Source: Azadirachta indica (Eukaryota > Streptophyta > Magnoliopsida > Sapindales > Meliaceae). From it: a stretch of DNA of 64,000 nt. The notes below the pieces were generated by a model, which saw only the letters and a list, made by a program, of their open reading frames with translations, made no database searches and was not told the DNA's origin. Location of the stretch: contig CM040441.1 in assembly GCA_022749755.1 (NCBI GenBank), positions 10,541,475 to 10,605,474 on the forward strand, written 5' to 3'. Position 1 is the first letter of the stretch; the number at the start of each line of letters is the position of its first letter. Position numbers and translations under genes: made by a program. Below, one piece after another: positions 33,760 through 44,700 of the stretch.

Positions 33760-34695
33760 GAGTCTCCTATAGTCCCAATATGGATCTCACTACCATACCT
33801 TCCAGTTCACTTTATGCATTGTAGACAGGCTCTCCTCTCCATCACTTCAGCCATCAGCAAACCCTTACGAATTGATCAAGTAACAGCTTCTCTCAATAGG
33901 CCCTCAATTGCCAGAGTACTCATAGAATTCGACATTTCACAAGCATTGCCCAAAAGACTTTGGATCGGAGAGGGTGAGACAGGCTTTTGGCAGGATATTA
34001 TCTTCGAGAAAGTTCCCCAATATTGTGGAGATTGTAGACATTTGGGGCACTCCTCCGATGCATGTTTCATCACACAACCAGAATTGAGAGCTCCCTCTAA
34101 ATTGATTCAAAGAAAGGAAAAAGCTAAAGAACAAGTTAAGGAGAAAGAGAAGGAATTCGCGATCAAAAACGGAGTTCAACTAAAGGAGTCTACTGGAACT
34201 AAGTATGTTATCAAGGCTGATAATAGAGAAACTAATACAGGGGAAGTGACAGCAGTGGAAAATTGCAAGGAACTGTGAGAACAAACATATGACTTAGAGA
34301 GATGTGTGAACACCACACAAGAGACCAATATCACCGTACAAGATCAACATACTGTTTCTAACACGGATAATAAAGCATCTACCGTTACTAAAGAAGCCAC
34401 AGAAGCATCTAAAGAGAATAACACCCAAAATGCCTTGACTATAATTCCCCCAGAGACCTTGCAAGTAAGTTTTAATACAGAATCTTCAGATATACCTGAT
34501 TTGGAAGCCCCTTCTAGGTTAGTGGGCACCAGTTACACAACAGAGGATATAGATTTCAGGGATGATTTTGGAGATGAAGAGAGATTGCCATCAGATTCAG
34601 AAATTCCAAGCGCTAGAGTTGCAGTGGTTTCTCCTCGCAAGATTCGAAAATCTACCCGGAGGCTTCGTGCTACCTTCACATCATCATCATTATGA
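33760..34695 (+). pseudogene. ORF1 (C-terminal two-thirds) of copy D
   Basis: Encodes the second half of the DUF4283-like domain (GKPLRID-type region), a complete knuckle CGDCRHLGHSSDAC, a charged Lys/Glu stretch (RKEKAKEQVKEKEKEF), a Thr/Glu-rich linker and a basic tail (RKIRKSTRRLRAT). TGA at 34276-34278 replaces a CGA codon of copy H. The stop overlaps the ORF2 ATG by four bases (ATGA, 34692-34695). Confidence 0.82.
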
Positions 34696-35258
34696 TTAAT
34701 TTTCTTATTTGGAACATAAGGGGGATCATAAAATCTCCTGCAATGCGAAGATTGAGGAAATTAACTCAGATGCACAAATTATCACTTATTTGCATATTAG
34801 AGCCTTTTGTTGATTCAGCCAGATTAGATCACATGAGACTTCGACTTGGGATGGACTATGCAGTTTCTTCCAGTTCTGGGAAGATTTAGGTCTTTTGGTC
34901 TACCCCTTTCTCGGTTTAGGTCTTGCAAGATGCAGGGCAGGTGCTTCATTGTAGGGTTTGTCATTCTTTCTTCCCTGACCCTATTTATATTTCTTTTGTT
35001 ATGCTAGCTACTCTGCTTCTTTAAGGGTTGGTTTATGGGATGCACTTGCATCTTTTGCCAGAGATAGAGATATGGATGACCCTTGGATGATTGGGGGAGA
35101 TTTCAATGTTGTACAGGCTCAATCCGAGGATCTTGAGGGAAATCCCCAGCCACAAACAGCCATTGATGCTTTCAATCTAGTGCTTATGGAGTGTGGGTTA
35201 AAGGATGCAAGTTTTACTAGGAGTCCTTTTACTTGGACTAATGGCAGGACAAGACGCG
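34692..35258 (+). pseudogene. ORF2 N-terminus of copy D (AP-endonuclease fragment)
   Basis: Starts MINFLIWNIRG; LEP (LICILEPF) and GGDFNVV follow, the N, E and D/N motifs of APE-type LINE endonucleases. Unlike copy H it keeps the D of GGDFN. A stop near 34888 and a frameshift before 35072 break it, and it is cut off at 35258. Confidence 0.82.
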
Positions 35259-36283
35259 CATGCACTTTCCGTTGATATACCATACATGTCTGCTCTATAG
35301 TCGAGAGTAATCCTCTTCTAATTGCAACATAATAAGTATATGTCGTTGATCCAGAAGAGACACTTGAAAATTACCCTTCAGTTCGAGCCTGGTGAAGAAT
35401 TGGCGGATAATGGACATATGGGGGCGGCCAAATGAAAATTTTCCTAGCAAGGAAAGCTTGAAAGGTTTGGCCATGAGTTGAACCTGCTTTGTTGTGAAAC
35501 AAACGGCCGGTTCACCCTTGTATAATGTTGCAGATCTAGTGGAAATATCGGGTTTAGCATCTTGAGTACCCAATGCTACAACCAAAAATAATTTGCATGG
35601 CCGAACTTGAGTGTTGAACTTTTGTTGATGCGATGGAAGAGGTGGAAAGTCCACAATGGAGTCTGATGGGGTTGGCGATTGATCGCCATCATCGTTCGGA
35701 GCGGGCATGAATGCGTTGGAAACTCTCAAAACTGTTTCAGTGTAGTTCGGTTATTGTTCAAATAGTATCTAACACTAATGTAGCAATACTGTGCAAACAG
35801 TTACTGCAGCGATTAAGGGTACTGTAGTAACATGTATTGTAGAGATCAAAATCACTGTAACTTGAAGAACACGACACTGTAACTTGAAGAATAGGTACTG
35901 TAGGAAAATCAAAAAATTGAGATCTAGTACTAAAAAACCACTAAAAATCAAAATCAATCACTCCAAATGCTTGAACAACATCACAGCCTCAATATTTGCC
36001 AACCGGAATCATGGAAATAGGCCTAAAATTGGAAATTATCTTTCGGGGAATAGTGACCCAAAAGTTTACAAGAAATTGGATTTCAAATAGAAAGTAAGTA
36101 AAAGGGAAGGGTGGCTAAGAGAGTAGATAGGGGGATGAGGATTATTTTGGTGGCGGAGGTGTGCATTCACTTGCTGGAAAAGTCACCGGAAATGAATTTA
36201 GGTCTTCGGGTACTGTAGTAAAGTACTGTAGCAGTTGAGAGGAAAAACTACTGTAGCAAATTGGGACTGTAGTAATGCGGGAG
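35259..36283 (-). mobile_element. Inverted family-2 fragment: 5' UTR and ORF1 N-terminus
   Basis: Reverse complement of the family-2 5' region: element 5' end (CTCCCGCAT) at about 36283, CTACAGT-rich leader, then ORF1 from ATG 35708 (MPAPNDDGD) to about 35259. The break (CATGCGCG in ORF1) lies only about 30 bases before the point where ORF1 resumes in copy D, so the two pieces are nearly complementary in content. Confidence 0.82.
35295..35708 (-). pseudogene. ORF1 N-terminal fragment, family 2 (inverted)
   Basis: Starts MPAPNDDGDQ, homologous to MPTPGSDGG of family 1; contains DFPPLPSHQ, RPCK and the first half of the DUF4283-like domain (KPFKLSLLGKFSFGRP, SLLDQRHILI) up to LEEDYSRL. This fixes the family-2 ORF1 start codon, which is lost in copy H. 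Confidence 0.82.
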
Positions 36284-36383
36284 AAAATGGTTTGTTTTAG
36301 GGTTTAGGGTTTAGGGTTTTTAGGGTTTAGGGTTTTTACGATTTAGGGTTTAGGGTTTAGGATTTAGGGTTTAAGGTTTAGTG
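36284..36383 (-). repeat. Inverted telomere-type spacer (TTTAGGG on plus strand)
   Basis: The only tract in the window where the plus strand reads TTTAGGG. It lies between the two inverted LINE fragments, so the whole block 35259-36880 was turned over together with its telomeric spacer. Confidence 0.88.
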
Positions 36384-36880
36384 TTTTTTTTTTTTAATTA
36401 AAAGCCAACAAATGGTAGGGGTTTAGGCCGGACCCCTACCTGTTCATTAATGTAAATATCTGAAAGTACAATGCTGAAGGGGGACATCAAATCTTACCTT
36501 CAGAGATAATTAAAAATGCAATGAAAAATACAAAAAGTAGCTGAAAAACAATCAAATGATAATAAAAGTTTAATACCCACGTCTGCGACTGCGAATACGA
36601 AATGATCTCCTAGCGCGTTGATGAGAGTTAACCACATGAAAATCGTCTGGATATCCATAGTAGTCGTCGTGTATATCGTAGTCACTACGCTCTAAATCCT
36701 CAGCCCGGATGCTTCTACCAACTCGACTCGTGTTCTGACGAACTATCAGGTTCAATGCAGGTATACGAGTATCCTCAGTGTTAAGCTCACATGCGAGCTC
36801 ATCCCCATCGACTGTCCCCTCAGTGATATAATTCTCTGATCTATAAATAGGAACAATCGGCGATAAAAATTCCACTGAAT
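36384..36880 (-). mobile_element. Telomeric LINE family 1, fragment E (inverted 3' end)
   Basis: Minus-strand 3' part of a family-1 element: ORF1 C-terminus, 3' UTR, tail GTAGGGGTCCGGCCTAAAC with a mutated hairpin (CTACC-ATTT-GTTGG), and poly(A) (poly(T) 36384-36395 on plus), then telomere repeats. Its internal edge at 36880 joins a plus-strand tail. Confidence 0.83.
36570..36875 (-). pseudogene. ORF1 C-terminal fragment, family 1 (fragment E)
   Basis: Encodes the acidic linker end and the Arg-rich tail RRSFRIRSRRRGY of family 1, about 100 residues, without a genuine start. Confidence 0.8.
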
Positions 36881-36936
36881 AGGTAGGGGTCCGGCCTAAC
36901 CCCCCACCATTTGGTGGCTTTTAATTAAAAAAAAAA
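36881..36936 (+). mobile_element. Isolated family-1 3' tail with hairpin and poly(A)
   Basis: Only the last ~55 bases of the element (GTAGGGGTCCGGCCTAAC, CCACC-ATTT-GGTGG, poly(A)) in plus orientation, joined on its left to the inverted ORF1 fragment. Followed by degenerate CCCTAAA. Confidence 0.85.
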
Positions 36937-37176
36937 TCGTAAACAGTAAATCCTAAAACCTTAAACCCTAAACCCTAAATCCTAAACCCTAAAACCCTAA
37001 AACCTTAAACCCTAAAACCCTAAAACCCCAACCCTAAAACCCTAAACCCTAAACCCTAAGCCCTAAAACCCTAAACCATAAACCCTAAACCCTAAACCTC
37101 AAACCCCAAACCCCAAACCCCAAACCTCAAACCTCAAACCCTAAACCCCAAACTCTCAACCAAAAAACTATTTTTT
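36937..37176. repeat. Degenerate telomere-like array before copy G
   Basis: CCCTAAA, CCCTAAAA, CCCCAAA and CCTCAAA units ending in AACTATTTTTT at the start of copy G. Confidence 0.9.
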
Positions 37177-39741
37177 CCCGCACTGCTACAGTACCTATTT
37201 CCTACACTAGCATTTTCTCTGAAAATGCTACAGTAACGTCCAAACATAGAACTCACTTTTTCAGCCACGTTTCCGGCGAGTGTAATCTCACCTCCCGCGC
37301 CAAAACATTTCTCTCTCGCCGATCTACGTTTTCAGGTATGATTTGCATCATTTCAAGCTAAATTTGGGCCGAATCAAGTATTTCAAATTTAGATACTATT
37401 CATCCAATAGTAATCCGAATTTGATTTGATCTCCTTGGCTAGTTTTCTTCGTTCTCGATCGATTATTTTGAAATATGTTGATGTTGGGGCATTTTGGAAA
37501 CATTTGGATGCCTTTGGTTGTGATTTTTCGTGGTTTTTTCGGTAAATTTCGAACTTGCTACATTTTATTTCTAAAACTACAGTAATTTCGATCTTGCTAC
37601 AGTGAGTTTGATCTTTATAGTGATTGTTTGTGCACAATATCATTGATTTCTACAGTAATTGTTTAAGCTACAGTTCAACAGTATTGGGCTATTGTTAACA
37701 GTATTGCTTCAACAGTTGCTATATTATTGCTACAGTATTGGGTTAACAAATGCTACAGTTTTGGTTAACAGTGCATAACCATTACTATTTTTTGGGCCAT
37801 CATGCTCACTCCGGACAGTGACAGTGGCCAGCCGCTGCCTCCGCCGAACTTTGATACGGACTTTCCGCCACTTCCGTCTATGCAACGACCCCTTACTACA
37901 AACTCTCGACCGAACGAATCTTTTTTGAATGCCGTCTCCAACTCTCAGGGTTCTAAATTTACCATTCCGCTCAATCGAATCTCGCTCCACAGAGGAGAGC
38001 CAGCAGTCCTCTTCACAAAAGAGGAAATTCAGACTTTAGCAGTCCCTTTCAAGCTATCATTGGTCGGAAAATTTTCGTTTGGTCAGCCCACAATGCCAAT
38101 CATTCGAAAATTTTTTACTTCATTCGGACTCAAAAAGCAGTGCTATGTTTCTCTACTAGACCAACGCCATATCCTGATCAAGTTGCAACTCGAGAAAGAT
38201 TACACCAGGATTTGGCTATGGCAGATATGGTATGTCAGCGGAAAATCTATGCGAATTTTCAAATGGTCCATCACATTTCGTTGCTCTGAGGAATCTCCTG
38301 TTGTACCGATATGGGTATCCTTGCCCTTTCTTCCAGTCCACTTTAGGTTGTGCAGGAATGCCCTTTTCTCTATAGCAGCCTCCATCGGCAAGCCTCTCCG
38401 TATAGATCAAGCGACGGCTTCGCTTAACCGACCCTTGATCGCTAGAGTGCTCGTAAAGTATGATATTTCTCAACCTTTGATACAGAGACTTTGGATTGGC
38501 GAGGGCGACGACGGATTCTAGCGGGATATCATATTGGAGAGAGTTCCGCAATATTGTGGAGCATGCAGACACTTGGGACACTCTCGGGAGGAGTGTTATA
38601 TTGCCAAACCAGAACTACGAGTTGCGTCCAAGTCTAGCCACTCAATTTTCACGCAGACTCGAGAAAAGCAGGGGCAGATAATAACGGATGATAAAGGAAC
38701 ACAGTCGATGGGGATTACCAAGCCCCAATACATTGCCAGAGCCGATCACAGGGGTCATTCGAGGACAGATACAACGGCAGAATCTAGGGAGAGGCTTACA
38801 CCGATTCAAGACCCATCAGTTCAACATGCCTCACTTGATGAGAGTAGAGACACCACAGGTGGACAGGAACAGTCAATGACAGAGCCGACTCACCTGAAGG
38901 CAGTAGGCAGTGAGGAGGCCGATATTGAGCATGAGACTCGAGATACCACAGACGGTCAAGATCCAACCATGGAACCACTTACAGAGGCAGTAGCCATAGA
39001 GAGAGTCAACATAGAGGCCAAGATCATTACAGAGACACCTCAGGAGACCATCACCACAAAGAGCGCCGTCTAATTACTACAGGACACCACTCATGCGACA
39101 CCTCTAGCAGTGGCACTAATAGAGAGGGTAGACGAGATTGTAGAGACTACTCAGGTGACACCACTGGTTGCCCAGGTTAGAGCAACTACTCAAGAGCAAT
39201 ATGCAATGGGCAAGCGCATTCCAGACCCAAATAACCCTAATGTGGTTACAGTGGAATTTTTACCGCTGATTGTTCTTGTTTATAGATCAGAGGATTGTAT
39301 CACTGAGGGGACAGTCGATGAGGATAAGCTCACATGTGAGCTTAACACTGAGGATACTCGTATACCTACATTAAGCCCGATAGTTCGTCACAACACGAGT
39401 CGAGTTGACAGAAGCATCCGGGCTGAGGATTTAGAGCGTAGTGATGAGGATATGTACGACGACTATTATGGATTTTTAGGCGATTTTCATGTCGTTAACT
39501 CTCATCAGCGTGTTAGGAGATCATTTCGTATTCGCAATCGCACACGTAGGTATTAAACTTTTATTATCATTTAATTGTTTTTCAGCTACTTTTTGTACTT
39601 TTCCTTGCATTTTTCATTATCTCTGAAGGTAAGGTTTTATGCCCCCCTTCAATATTGTACTTTTATATATTTACATTAATGAACAAGTAGGGGTTCGGCC
39701 TGACCCCCCACCATTTGGTGGCTTTTAATAAAAAAAAAAAA
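37177..39741 (+). mobile_element. Telomeric LINE family 1, copy G (ORF1-only, 2565 bp)
   Basis: Full length: CCCGCACTGCTACAGTA 5' end, CTACAGT-rich leader, ORF1, 3' UTR, tail with hairpin CCACC-ATTT-GGTGG, poly(A) to 39741. Then only two to three telomere units separate it from copy H. Confidence 0.88.
37802..39556 (+). pseudogene. ORF1 of copy G, three nonsense codons
   Basis: ATG 37802 (MLTPDSDSGQ). Frame open apart from TAG at 38519-38521 (copies A-C have TGG), TAA near 39073 and one nearby. DUF4283-like domain, knuckle CGACRHLGHSREEC and Arg-rich tail are present. After the Ca-independent Thr/Glu-rich linker it ends at the same codon as copies A and C. Confidence 0.85.
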
Positions 39742-39767
39742 CCCTAAACTCTAAACCATTTTTTTCT
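39742..39767. repeat. Very short telomere-type spacer between copies G and H
   Basis: CCCTAAACTCTAAACC followed by a T-run. Two elements are separated by fewer than 30 bases of telomeric sequence. Confidence 0.88.
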
Positions 39768-40307
39768 CCCACACTGCTACAGTACCAATTTGCTACAGTA
39801 GTTTTTCTCTCAACTGCTATAGTACTTTGCTACAGTACCTGAAGACCTAAATTCATTTTCCGATGACTTTTCTGGCAAGTGAATACACACCTCCGTCACC
39901 AAAATAATCCTCATCCCTCGATCTACTCTCTTAGCCACCCTTCCTTTTTACTTACCTTCTATTTCAAACCCAACTTCCTGTAAACTTTTGGGTCACTATT
40001 CTCCAAAAGATAATTTCCAATTTTAGGTCTATTTCCATGATTCCAGTTGGCAAATATTGAGGCTGTGATGTTGTTCAAGCATTTGGAGTGATTGATTTTG
40101 ATTTTTAGTAGATTTTTTGGCCTAAATCTCAATTTTTTGACTTTGTTACAGTACCTGTTCTTCAACCTACAGTGTCGTCTTCTTCAAGTTATAGTACCCC
40201 TAATCGCTACAGTGACTATTTGTACAGTATTACTACAGTGATATTAGATACTATTTAAACAATAACCGAACTACAGTGAAACGGTTTTAAGGGTTTCCAA
40301 CACATTC

Positions 40308-41731
40308 ATCCCCGCTCCGGGCGATGATGGCGATCAACCGCCAACACCATCAGACTCCATTGTGGACTTTCCACCACTCCCATCGCATCAACAAAAGTTC
40401 AACACTCAAGTTCGGCCATGCAAATCATTCTTGGATATAACATCGGGTACTCAAGATGCTAAACCCACTATTTCCACTAGATCTGCAACATTATACAAGG
40501 TGAACTGGCCATTTGTTTCACAACAGAGGAGGTTCAACTCATGGCCCAACCTTTCAAGCTTTCCTTGGTAGGAAAATTTTCGTTTGGCTGCCTCGATATG
40601 TCCATTATCTGCTAATTCTTCACCAAGCTCGAACTGAAGGGTAATTTTCAAGTGTCTCTTCTGGATCAATGACATATGCTTATTATGTTGTAATTAGAAG
40701 AGGATTACTCTCAACTGTAGAGAAGACATGTATGGTATATCAGCGGAAAGTGCATGCGCGTGTTCAAATGGACAACCGATTTTCGCTGTTTTGAAAAGTC
40801 TCCTATAGTCCCAATATGGATCTCACTACCATACCTTCCAGTTCACTTTATGCATTGTAGACAGGCTCTCCTCTCCATCGCTTTAGCCATCGGCAAACCC
40901 TTACGAATTGATCAAACAACAGCCTCTCTTAGCAGGCCCTTAATTGCCAGAGTACTTATAGAATTCAACATTTCACAGCCATTGCCCAAAAGACTTTGGA
41001 TCGGTGAGGGTGACACAGGTTTCTGGCAGGATATTATCTTTGAGAACGTTCCCCAATAATGTGGAGATTGTAGACATTTGGGTCACTCCTCCGATGCATG
41101 TTTCATCACAAAACTAGAATTGAGAGCTCGCTCTAAATTGATTCAAAGAAAGGAAAAAGCTAAAGAACAAGTTAAAGAGAAAGAAAAAGAATTCGCGAAC
41201 AAAAACGGAGTTCAACTGAAGGAGTCTACTGGAACTAAGTATATTATCAAGGCTGATAATAGAGAAACTAATACAGAGGAAGTAACAGCAGTGGAAAATT
41301 ACAAGGAACCGCGAGAACAAACATATTCCTCAGAGAGATGTGTGAACACCACACAAGAGACCAATATCACCGTACAAGATCAACATACTGTTTCTAACAC
41401 GGATAATCAAGCACCTACCATTACTAAAGAAGCCACAGAAGCATCTAAAGAGGATAACACCCATAATGCCTTGACTATAATTCCCCCAGAGACTTTCCAA
41501 GTAAGTTTTAATACAGAATCTTCAAATATACCTGATTTGGAAGCCCCTTCTAAGTTAGTGGGTACTAGTTACACAACAGAAGATATAGACCCCAGGGATG
41601 ATTTTGGAGATGAAGAGAGATTGCCATCAGATTCAAAAATTCCAAGCGCCAGAGTCGTAGTGGTTTCTCCTCACAAGATTCGAAAATCTACCCGGAGGCT
41701 TCGTGCTACCTCCACATCATCATCATTATGA
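40308..41731 (+). pseudogene. ORF1 of copy H (start codon lost)
   Basis: The start, ATG in the inverted fragment D', is ATC here (40308). N-terminal DFPPLPSHQQ and RPCKSFL are followed by a frameshift near 40497 and another before 40754. The DUF4283-like domain continues 40754-41059; TAA replaces the Tyr of the PQYCGDC knuckle lead (about 41057). Then come the remaining knuckle residues, a Lys/Glu-rich stretch, a Thr-rich linker and the basic tail HKIRKSTRRLRAT. Stop and ORF2 start overlap as ATGA at 41728-41731. Confidence 0.84.
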
Positions 41732-44700
41732 TTAATTTCCTTATTTGGAACATTAGGGGGATCATAAAACCTCCTGCAATGCGAAGATTAAGGAAATTAA
41801 CTCAGATGCACAAATTATCACTTATTTGCATATTGGAGCCTTTTGTTGATTCAGCCAGATTAGAACACATGAGACTTCGGCTTGGGATGGACTATGCAGT
41901 TTCTTCCAGTTCTTGGAAGATTTGGGTCTTTTGGTCTACCCCTTTCTCGGTTCAGGTCTTGCAAGATGCAGGGCAGGTGCTTCATTGTAGGGTTTGCCAT
42001 TCTTTCTTCCCTTACCTTATTTATATTTCTTTTGTTTATGCTAGTTGCTCTGCTTCTTTGAGGGTTGGTTTATGAGATGCACTAGCATCTTTTGCCAGAG
42101 ATAGAGATATGGATGACCCATGGATGGTTGGGGGACATTTCAATGTTGTACAGGCTCAATCCGAGGTTCTTAGGGGAAATCCCCAGCCACAGAAAACCAT
42201 TGATGCTTTCAATCTAGTGCTTATGGAGTGTGGGTTAAAGGATGCAGGTTTTACTAGGAGTCTTTTTACTTGGACTAATAGCAGGACAAGGCAGCGTCTT
42301 GACAGGGTGGTGGCAAATCCCCATTGTGTGCAGGTTATTTTCCTGTTTTCAAGATTTCTCACCTGAACTGCACAGCTTGATATCACTCTCCCCTCTTGAT
42401 CTCGCTTGAAAAACGCATGACCAAAGGACCCTCCAGGTTTAGGTTTTTACATACTTGGCTACGACACCCAAATTTTCTTGATGTTATCAGACAGAGTTGA
42501 TCGGAACCAGTATCGGGCACAGGAATGGTTGGCTTTCAGCAGAAGCTTACTCGACTGAAGCTTTGTTTGAAGGCTTGGAACAGAGAAGTTTTTGGCAATG
42601 TCTTTCAGAAGGTTCGAGAGGCAGAGGAGGAGGTTACAGAGAGGGAGCGCATCTATGACCTGTCGGGCTCGACTCAGGATAGAGTTTTTTCTTCTAAGGC
42701 CAGGGCTCGATTACAGCATGCTTTGAGTTGCGAAGAGACTTCTTTGAGGCAAATCTCCAGTGTTAGATGGGTCCGTGAAGGGGATTCCAATACACAGTTC
42801 TTCCACGCCATGATTCGTAAAAAGTGGCAGTCTTCCTATATTCATAGGATTCAGGGAGCTGACTCAGCTTGGATTTCTGATCCTTCTGCTATTGCCGCCT
42901 CAACAGTTGATTACTATCAGGACCTTTTATTCGTGGGCGTCAGTCACTTCCAACAAAGAGATTTCAACTTCATTCCAACCTTGGTGACAAGCGAGGACGA
43001 TATGGACTTATGCAAGATGCCTGAATCAGATGAAATTAGAGAGGTGGTTTTTTCCATTGATCCAGACAGTGCCCCGGGATCAGACGGATTCTGTGGCAAA
43101 TTTCACCAGTCTTGTTGGGATATTATCAGAGATGATCTCCATGATGCTGTCATAGACCATTTCAGAGGGTCAGCTATGCCTCGGGGCTTTCAGAGTACTA
43201 TTTTGGTTCTCTTGCCTAAAAAGACTTCTCCGTCTACTTAGGCAGACTTTCGACCTATTAGTTTGTGTAATGTGAGCAATAAGATTCTGACGAAGATACT
43301 TGTATCTCGTTTATCGTCTTTATTGCCACGCATCATCTCGCCCTCTCAGAGTGGATTTGTTCCCGACCGAGTGATTCATGATAATATCTTACTAGCTCAG
43401 GAGTTAATGCATGATTTGAGCCGCCGCTCACGTGGAGGTAATGTTGTGCTGAAGCTCGACATGGCTAAGGCATATGATAGAATGTCTTGACCCTTTATCA
43501 TTCAGATGCTCAGGAGTTTTGGTTTCTCAGATCGGTGGATTTTCTTGATCAGAAAAGTAGTTATAGGACCTTGGTTTTCGGTAATGGTGAACGGGACTCT
43601 CCACAGTTTCTTCCAATCACAGGGTGGTCTCAGGTAGGGCAACCCTCTATCCCTTTGTTTGTTCATTATTGCTGCAGAGTTCTTATCCAGAGGATTGGAT
43701 GACTTGTATTCTAGGTACCCATCCATGGTTTATTGTACTACTGCCCCGCTAACCATCTAGCATTTGAGTTTTACAGATGATATCGTGATTTTTGCTAATG
43801 GAGATAGGGCCAATCTACAGAATGTTATGGATTTCCTTCATCACTACAAGAATGTTTCAAGTCAGAGGATCAGCCAGACTAAGTGCAGTTTCTATATAGC
43901 GAGATCTTTATCGACCTCTAGACAGACTATTATCCACTCAGTCACAGCCTTCCATCAGAGGCAATTACCGATGATATACCTCGGGTGCCCTATCTACATG
44001 AGGAATCTTAAGTCTCATTATTTTGATGATTTGATTCAGAGAATCAGAGATCGGATTTCAAAATGGGCGAATCGTTTACTTTCTTTCAGAGGTAAGTTGG
44101 TTCTGATCAGACACGTGCTCTCTTCTATGCCTATGCGCTTGTTCCATTTTCTTCGACCTCTGGCAGAGATTTTCTATCAGACGGAACGACTTCTTACCCG
44201 TTTTCTTTGGGGAGACACCGCACACATAAGACAGATTCATTGGTGTAAATGGTCTACAGTTTGTTTCCCTTTGGAGGAGGGTGGACTAGGCATTCCCTCC
44301 TTTGATGACACGGCTGAGGCGTGTGAGTTGAAATTATGGTGGCGATTTCAATCTCAGCAATCCTTGTGGGCTTCATTTATGAAGTCCAAATATTGTAGGT
44401 CAGACCAGCCGAGCACGGTTTTATTTCGATATCCTGCATCCCCTATTTAGAGAAGTCTTTGCACTATACGGATCACCGCTGAGCCCTCAGTGAGATGGTT
44501 AATGAGATCTGGTGATTGCAGTTTCTGGTATGATTGTTGGATAGGATCTTGCCCACTTTATTTCTACAACCCAAGGGCAGTTACTATGGCCACAGTTTCG
44601 GCCTATTAGACGGGCACAGTATGGGATAAAGGGAAGCGATCAGCTGTGCTACCGGCTTCTATTATCGACCAGATTCTGACCATTCTATCTCTATTAATGG

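Larger units (their letters stand above)
33317..35258 (+). mobile_element. Telomeric LINE family 2, copy D (5' UTR, partial ORF1, start of ORF2)
   Basis: Begins CCCGCACTGCTACAGTA like the others, but with the family-2 leader. A deletion joins the 5' UTR near 33745 directly to mid-ORF1 (GAAGAGTCTCCTATAG), so the ORF1 N-terminus is absent. It continues into the endonuclease part of ORF2 and stops abruptly at about 35258, where an inverted block begins. Confidence 0.85.

Noticed and set aside
42156..42386. Antisense frame over the endonuclease part of copy H
   Set aside because: Shadow of ORF2 with no features of its own.
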